DNA of 48,145 nucleotides. Origin: Betaproteobacteria bacterium (GTDB lineage Bacteria > Pseudomonadota > Gammaproteobacteria > Burkholderiales > SG8-39). The stretch spans positions 1 to 48,145 of the forward strand of contig SCTX01000055.1 of NCBI GenBank assembly GCA_004298385.1, in the 5' to 3' direction. The translations under genes and the position numbers were made by a program. The notes beneath the pieces are model-generated. The model was not told the origin of the DNA. It saw nothing but the letters and a program-made list of their open reading frames with translations, and did not search any database. The stretch's first letter is position 1. Each line of letters begins with the position of its first letter. This document shows positions 44,586-48,145 of this stretch, piece by piece.

Positions 44586-45509
44586 TCATTCCGGTTTTGG
44601 ATCCTGCGGCACGCGCAGCCCGGCCGCCGCCAGGGCGCTCTGCAACTGGGCCGTTCCACCGCGCAGCGCCGTCAGCGCCGAGCGATGGTCCTTCGCGGCC
44701 GCGTGCCGTTGCGCCTGTTCGCGCAGTCCGCGGTTGGCATCCAGGAAACGCTGGGCTTCGCGAACCGCTTCGCCGCCGGGCTTGAACCCATCCAACGCAA
44801 TCGGGATGAGGTCCGCGTAGCTGCGGTTGCGTTCCAGCTCGTAGGCGTACTCTTCGGCCAGGGTCTCGAAACGCTGCGCATATTCGATGGTCTTCGAGCC
44901 CAGCACCCGACCGAGACCTACCATCAATGTCCGTTCCGCCTCAGCCAGCGACTTGTTGGCTTGCACGACTCGCCCGGCTTCCGCGTGACCCTTGGCGCCG
45001 TCAACGAGCTGCGCCACTTTGGCAAGCAGGGCATCGTTGGCGTCCACCCCAGGCGGCTGCGGCCGCGCGCGCTGCAATTGCCGCTGGTAGGAAATACGCA
45101 ACGACTCTACCGAATCCAGCATTTGCGCGTAGCGCACCCGGTGCTCGACATTGCGCGCAAGCGGGTCCGGCACGAGCTGGCGCGCCTTGCCGATTAACCA
45201 GGTTGCTTCGTTGAGTTGTTTGTCCGCGCCGGCCATGTCATTATTCTTGATCGAGAGCACTGCATTACGGTAGTTCTCCTGCGCGCTGGCCAGATATTTC
45301 CTGGCTTCGGCGTTGTTGCCGGCGTCGATGCGCCTGGCGGCCGGGGAATCGGAAAACACGCGCTGCAGAAAGGCTGCCTTCTGCTCGACGAGCTGGCGCG
45401 ACACGCTGACCGTCGGGCTCGGCACCTTGACTTCCCCCTGGGCGGCGTGCGCGGCGACGCAAGTGCCGGACGTTACCGCCAGCGCAATCCGCTGTAGCAG
45501 GCGCTTCAT
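44586..45509 (-). CDS. secreted helical protein of unknown function (type C, first copy)
   Basis: The 307-residue protein has a signal peptide (MKRLLQRIALAVTSGTCVAA, cleaved near AHA-AQ) followed by a long helical region (NNAEARKYLASAQENYRNAV, EEYAYELERNRSYADLIPIA). It pairs with the type C protein encoded next. The start at 45509 overlaps the upstream cytochrome stop (ATGA); the longer frame to 45623 is Arg-rich and overlaps it. Function unknown. Confidence 0.85.
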   Translation of the reverse strand: MKRLLQRIALAVTSGTCVAAHAAQGEVKVPSPTVSVSRQLVEQKAAFLQRVFSDSPAARRIDAGNNAEARKYLASAQENYRNAVLSIKNNDMAGADKQLNEATWLIGKARQLVPDPLARNVEHRVRYAQMLDSVESLRISYQRQLQRARPQPPGVDANDALLAKVAQLVDGAKGHAEAGRVVQANKSLAEAERTLMVGLGRVLGSKTIEYAQRFETLAEEYAYELERNRSYADLIPIALDGFKPGGEAVREAQRFLDANRGLREQAQRHAAAKDHRSALTALRGGTAQLQSALAAAGLRVPQDPKPE

Positions 45510-46465
45510 GGTTTCCCTCCTCCCGCGGCTTCGGCGGTCCGCGCCTCGGCGCTCTTCTGCCGCGCATGGCACAGCCGGCATTCCTGGATCGGAAACGCGA
45601 CCTTCCCGTGACACACGCCGCATTTCTGGCCGAGCATGATGGCGGCCATGCTAATCTGATTGGACCCCTTCTGCGGCGTGAATATCGCCGGATGGCAGTT
45701 CGAGCAATCCAGCCACTCCGTGTGCTGCTTGTGCGGAAAAACGACGTCGTGCATCGAGCCCTTGACTTCGCGCACGATGTTCAAGTCCATGACCGTGGCC
45801 TGGGCTTTGGGGTCGCGAACATCCCACCGTGGTTGGATTTGCTTCTTGCCGAGCGCCGCAACCCAGTCCACGTAATTGCCGAGGTTGCTGCGCGCCAGCG
45901 ATTGAAACGAGCGCAGCGGCGCCTGCAACAGCGCGGTGGCCGGGCTCGCCGGATCGTGGATGCCGTCCTCACCTGGCGGCCGGTTGCGCCGCGCCGGCGC
46001 CAGCATCAGTCGATTGAATGCATTGGGATCCGCTGACTCCTGCACGGCCGGGTCCGGCGCCGCCGGCGCGCTCGCGGCAGTGGCTACGCTTGCAACCGGA
46101 GTTTGCGCGGATGGAACCATGGACACGCCGGGTTTGGGCGGTGCGGCTTCGCCGCGCACTTGTGCCAACATGAAATCGACCGCTGCGCGCAGATCGGCGT
46201 CGGGGAGCGAAGCGTTGCCGCCTTTGGGCGGCATGGCCCCTTTGCCTTTGATGGCATTGGTGTAAACCGGCCCCGTTCCGGCACTGACGCGTGGCGCCCA
46301 GGCCGCAATGTCGCCAAGCTTGGGCGCCCCCGCCAGCCCGGACGTGTGACAGGCGGCGCAAGATGCCTGATATACCAACTTGCCCTTCGTCAATTCCTGC
46401 GCGTGCGCCGATGCGGCAAGCAGCGCCGCGAGCACCAGCCCACCGGCAAATCGTCGATGCTTCAT
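45506..46465 (-). CDS. tetraheme fusion: class I cytochrome c plus type B triheme domain
   Basis: The 319-residue exported protein joins two units. Residues about 25-105 are a c5-like monoheme domain (ASCAACHTSGLAGAPKLGD, NAIKGKGAMPPKGG with a distal Met). After an Ala/Pro/Ser-rich linker comes a triheme domain (CSNCH, CGVCH, CRLCH) homologous to the type B protein at 43108-43692, sharing DGIHDP-x-SPA, HKQHTEWLDC and CGVCHG. The fusion wires a soluble-type entry haem to the triheme unit. The start at 46465 is chosen for the signal peptide FAGGLVLAALLAASAHAQ. Confidence 0.93.
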   Translation of the reverse strand: MKHRRFAGGLVLAALLAASAHAQELTKGKLVYQASCAACHTSGLAGAPKLGDIAAWAPRVSAGTGPVYTNAIKGKGAMPPKGGNASLPDADLRAAVDFMLAQVRGEAAPPKPGVSMVPSAQTPVASVATAASAPAAPDPAVQESADPNAFNRLMLAPARRNRPPGEDGIHDPASPATALLQAPLRSFQSLARSNLGNYVDWVAALGKKQIQPRWDVRDPKAQATVMDLNIVREVKGSMHDVVFPHKQHTEWLDCSNCHPAIFTPQKGSNQISMAAIMLGQKCGVCHGKVAFPIQECRLCHARQKSAEARTAEAAGGGKP

Positions 46466-46476
46466 TCTGGGTCGTC

Positions 46477-46941
46477 CTATTTCCTGCCGCCGGTCGCGGG
46501 CTTGGCTGTCATCGGGCTCGCCGCGGGCGTTACAGCCGCTGACGTCCCGGGCCCGCCCAACAGGTTGATGGTGCTCTCGTGCAACTGCGTCGGCGTCCCG
46601 GGTTTGGCGGAATGGCACAGGTCGCAGTTCTCCACCGACCAGGCCACCGAACCATTATGGCAGGCGCCGCAGTATTGCCCGTCGATGATCTTCAGCATGT
46701 TGATCTCGTTCCCGCCGGCCTTGAACTTTATCCCGAGGTCGGTGTGACACGCCTTGCAGCGGAACCGCACGCGATGAAACCAGTGCGGGAACACCACCGG
46801 GCGCATGCCGGCGCCATCTGAATAATTGTTCATGACCACGTCGCCATACTCGGCACGTGCCTCGCGCACGCCGCCGGATAGCACCATGACACTCGCGGCC
46901 AGCGCCGCGCACGCCGCCACCTCTCTCCAGCTTGCGTTCAC
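46477..46941 (-). CDS. triheme c7-type cytochrome (type A, first copy)
   Basis: The 154-residue protein starts at a GTG with a GGAGCGG site. It has a signal peptide (AACAALAASVMVLSGGVREA) and three haem sites (CKACH, CGACH, CDLCH) in the same spacing as the paralogue at 42719-43105, with the shared AEYGDVV and FPHWFHRVRFRCK segments. Compared with that copy it has an extra Pro/Thr/Ala-rich tail of about 35 residues, possibly a flexible tether. It follows the beta-barrel gene by 34 bp. Confidence 0.92.
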   Translation of the reverse strand: MNASWREVAACAALAASVMVLSGGVREARAEYGDVVMNNYSDGAGMRPVVFPHWFHRVRFRCKACHTDLGIKFKAGGNEINMLKIIDGQYCGACHNGSVAWSVENCDLCHSAKPGTPTQLHESTINLLGGPGTSAAVTPAASPMTAKPATGGRK

Positions 46942-46975
46942 CGGACCGCTCCAATCACCATATCGTTCTGCACGA

Positions 46976-48145
46976 CTAAAAACCTCCGAATTCCCGGTTC
47001 ATTTGGAAGAAAACCAGCGCGTCCGGCCGCCCCTCGACCCGGGCGACGCGCATCGACAAGCGCATCGCGACGCGCCCCAGGTTGTAGTCCAGTCGCTGCT
47101 CGAACGATTGATTCACCAGCTCGCGAGGGGCGTTGAAGTCCCCCTGCAGCCGCGACTTGAACTGCGACTCGTTGATGCCGTAGAGGACGCTGTAGCGGAG
47201 CCGCGGCACGCCGAACGCGCGCTGTTGAAAATAGCTCAGATTGCCGCTGGAATTGAAGGGCATCCCCGCGCTCGGCGTGTTGGGCGTGTTCTGGCGTACC
47301 CCTTGCACAGTCAGGTTTGCCGCAGCAGAGGAACTGTGGCTAAACTGGACCTGGCCGCTCACCTGGAAATTGATCATCTGGAACTGGTTTGCGTTGGTTC
47401 CGCTGGTGCGCGAATCGGCCCCGAGCAGGCTCACGTAAGTGCTGGTCGCCGCGCCACTGGACAAGCGCCAGGACGCGTTCGCGCTGTGGCCGAGAGTCAG
47501 CGCGCGAGCGGTCACGCTGTCAAAACTGGCGCCTGCACTCTGCCCGAGGCCGAAATTGGCTTGGGAGTTTTCTCCCAACGTCACGCTGCGAGTGAGGTTA
47601 TGCCCGAACTGGCCGCCCAGGTTTTGGCGCATGCCTTCTGCAAGGCCGGTTTGGTTGGAGATGTTTGCACCGGCGTTCCAGGTGTAATTGGCCCCGAAAA
47701 TTCCGACTGGATCGCCAATGCGGGTTAAGTAAGCGGTCTGCGTTGTCGCGAGCCTGCTGGCCGCATCGGTAAGTAACTGCGTGACGGACGCGCTGGCGGC
47801 GAAGCTGGTTTGGCGGCTGAGCGCGTAAGTCGCGGCTAGGTTTCCGCCCAAGCTAAGAGTCTGCGCTTCCCAGGCGTTATTGGCGATCGCAGAGCGGAAC
47901 ATGCGGGCGCCGCCGGTCACGTAAAGAGGCGAGTCCTCCTCCGGGCGCCAGGTCGCGAACGTGCTGGCCTGCGCGAAACTTGAACGATTGTCTGAGGGCA
48001 CTCCGGCCGAGAGCAGGCGAAAGTCGCTGCTGCTCAGGCTGGCAAGGCTCTCGACCGACAGCTCCGGCTCCGGACGGTAGCTGTTGCGCGCATATATCTG
48101 GTTGAACGCGGTACGCTCGCCGGTGTTGCTGCGCGTATTGCTGGT
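46976..48145 (-). CDS. outer-membrane beta-barrel protein, C-terminal part (cut by window edge)
   Basis: The frame is open to the window edge, giving 389 residues of the C-terminal part. The sequence shows alternating polar and hydrophobic residues with aromatic girdles in repeated strands of about 10-14 residues (e.g. FGANYTWNAGANISNQT, STYVSLLGADSRTSG, INFQVSGQVQFSHSSS) and ends in Phe, the signature of BAM-inserted barrels. I do not recognise the exact family. Its place at the head of a multihaem operon suggests a porin through which a cytochrome passes, as MtrB does for MtrA. That is by analogy only. Confidence 0.8.
   Translation of the reverse strand, partial: TSNTRSNTGERTAFNQIYARNSYRPEPELSVESLASLSSSDFRLLSAGVPSDNRSSFAQASTFATWRPEEDSPLYVTGGARMFRSAIANNAWEAQTLSLGGNLAATYALSRQTSFAASASVTQLLTDAASRLATTQTAYLTRIGDPVGIFGANYTWNAGANISNQTGLAEGMRQNLGGQFGHNLTRSVTLGENSQANFGLGQSAGASFDSVTARALTLGHSANASWRLSSGAATSTYVSLLGADSRTSGTNANQFQMINFQVSGQVQFSHSSSAAANLTVQGVRQNTPNTPSAGMPFNSSGNLSYFQQRAFGVPRLRYSVLYGINESQFKSRLQGDFNAPRELVNQSFEQRLDYNLGRVAMRLSMRVARVEGRPDALVFFQMNREFGGF

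Overview
The window is GC-rich Gram-negative DNA, most likely from a betaproteobacterium or a close relative. The pointers are the moaE-moaD-moeA-mobB / crcB / clpB neighbourhood, PaaH-type fatty-acid genes and system II cytochrome c biogenesis genes. This lineage call is inference from gene content, not from a marker gene. No rRNA, tRNA, CRISPR array or integrase gene was seen.

Layout. (1) 1-8,290: CoA-thioester metabolism (acyl-CoA dehydrogenase, DUF35 plus thiolase-like pair, class III CoA-transferase), a DMT exporter and an EmrAB-like efflux pair, ending in decayed gene fragments. (2) 8,293-13,243: acyl-CoA dehydrogenase, an exported YqgE/AlgH protein, a thiolase and a PaaH-type 3-hydroxyacyl-CoA dehydrogenase. 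(3) About 13,480-17,095: five consecutive attC-like recombination sites separating small, same-direction genes, mostly toxin-antitoxin modules. I read this as an integron cassette array without an integrase in the window (CALIN type). (4) 17,221-27,434: clpB with a sigma-32-like promoter, DUF190/CrcB, a molybdenum/tungsten-cofactor operon (moaE, moaD, moeA, mobB), and tungstate ABC transporter genes split by an opposed TauE gene, with a ModE-like regulator. (5) 27,535-48,145: about twenty genes, all on the minus strand and mostly overlapping or nearly so.

Region 5 is the most interesting system. Transcription enters from beyond the right edge. In order it encodes an outer-membrane beta-barrel, a run of c-type cytochromes and helical secreted proteins, an NHL-propeller lipoprotein, an 11-heme cytochrome, its own cytochrome c assembly module (ResB, CcsA, TPR protein, TlpA-like thioredoxin), and then a sensory half. 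The sensory half has a complete histidine kinase, a sigma-54 response regulator, a Sel1 protein, a monoheme cytochrome c, a membrane-anchored reg_prop propeller, a two-PilJ-domain exported protein and a second histidine kinase whose ATPase domain is degenerate. CxxCH motifs add up to 25 haem sites over six proteins. Three paralogous pairs lie in mirror order (A-B-C-C'-B'-A') on one strand. The layout suggests a regulated periplasm-to-outside electron-transfer conduit. The function is inferred from domains and context only.
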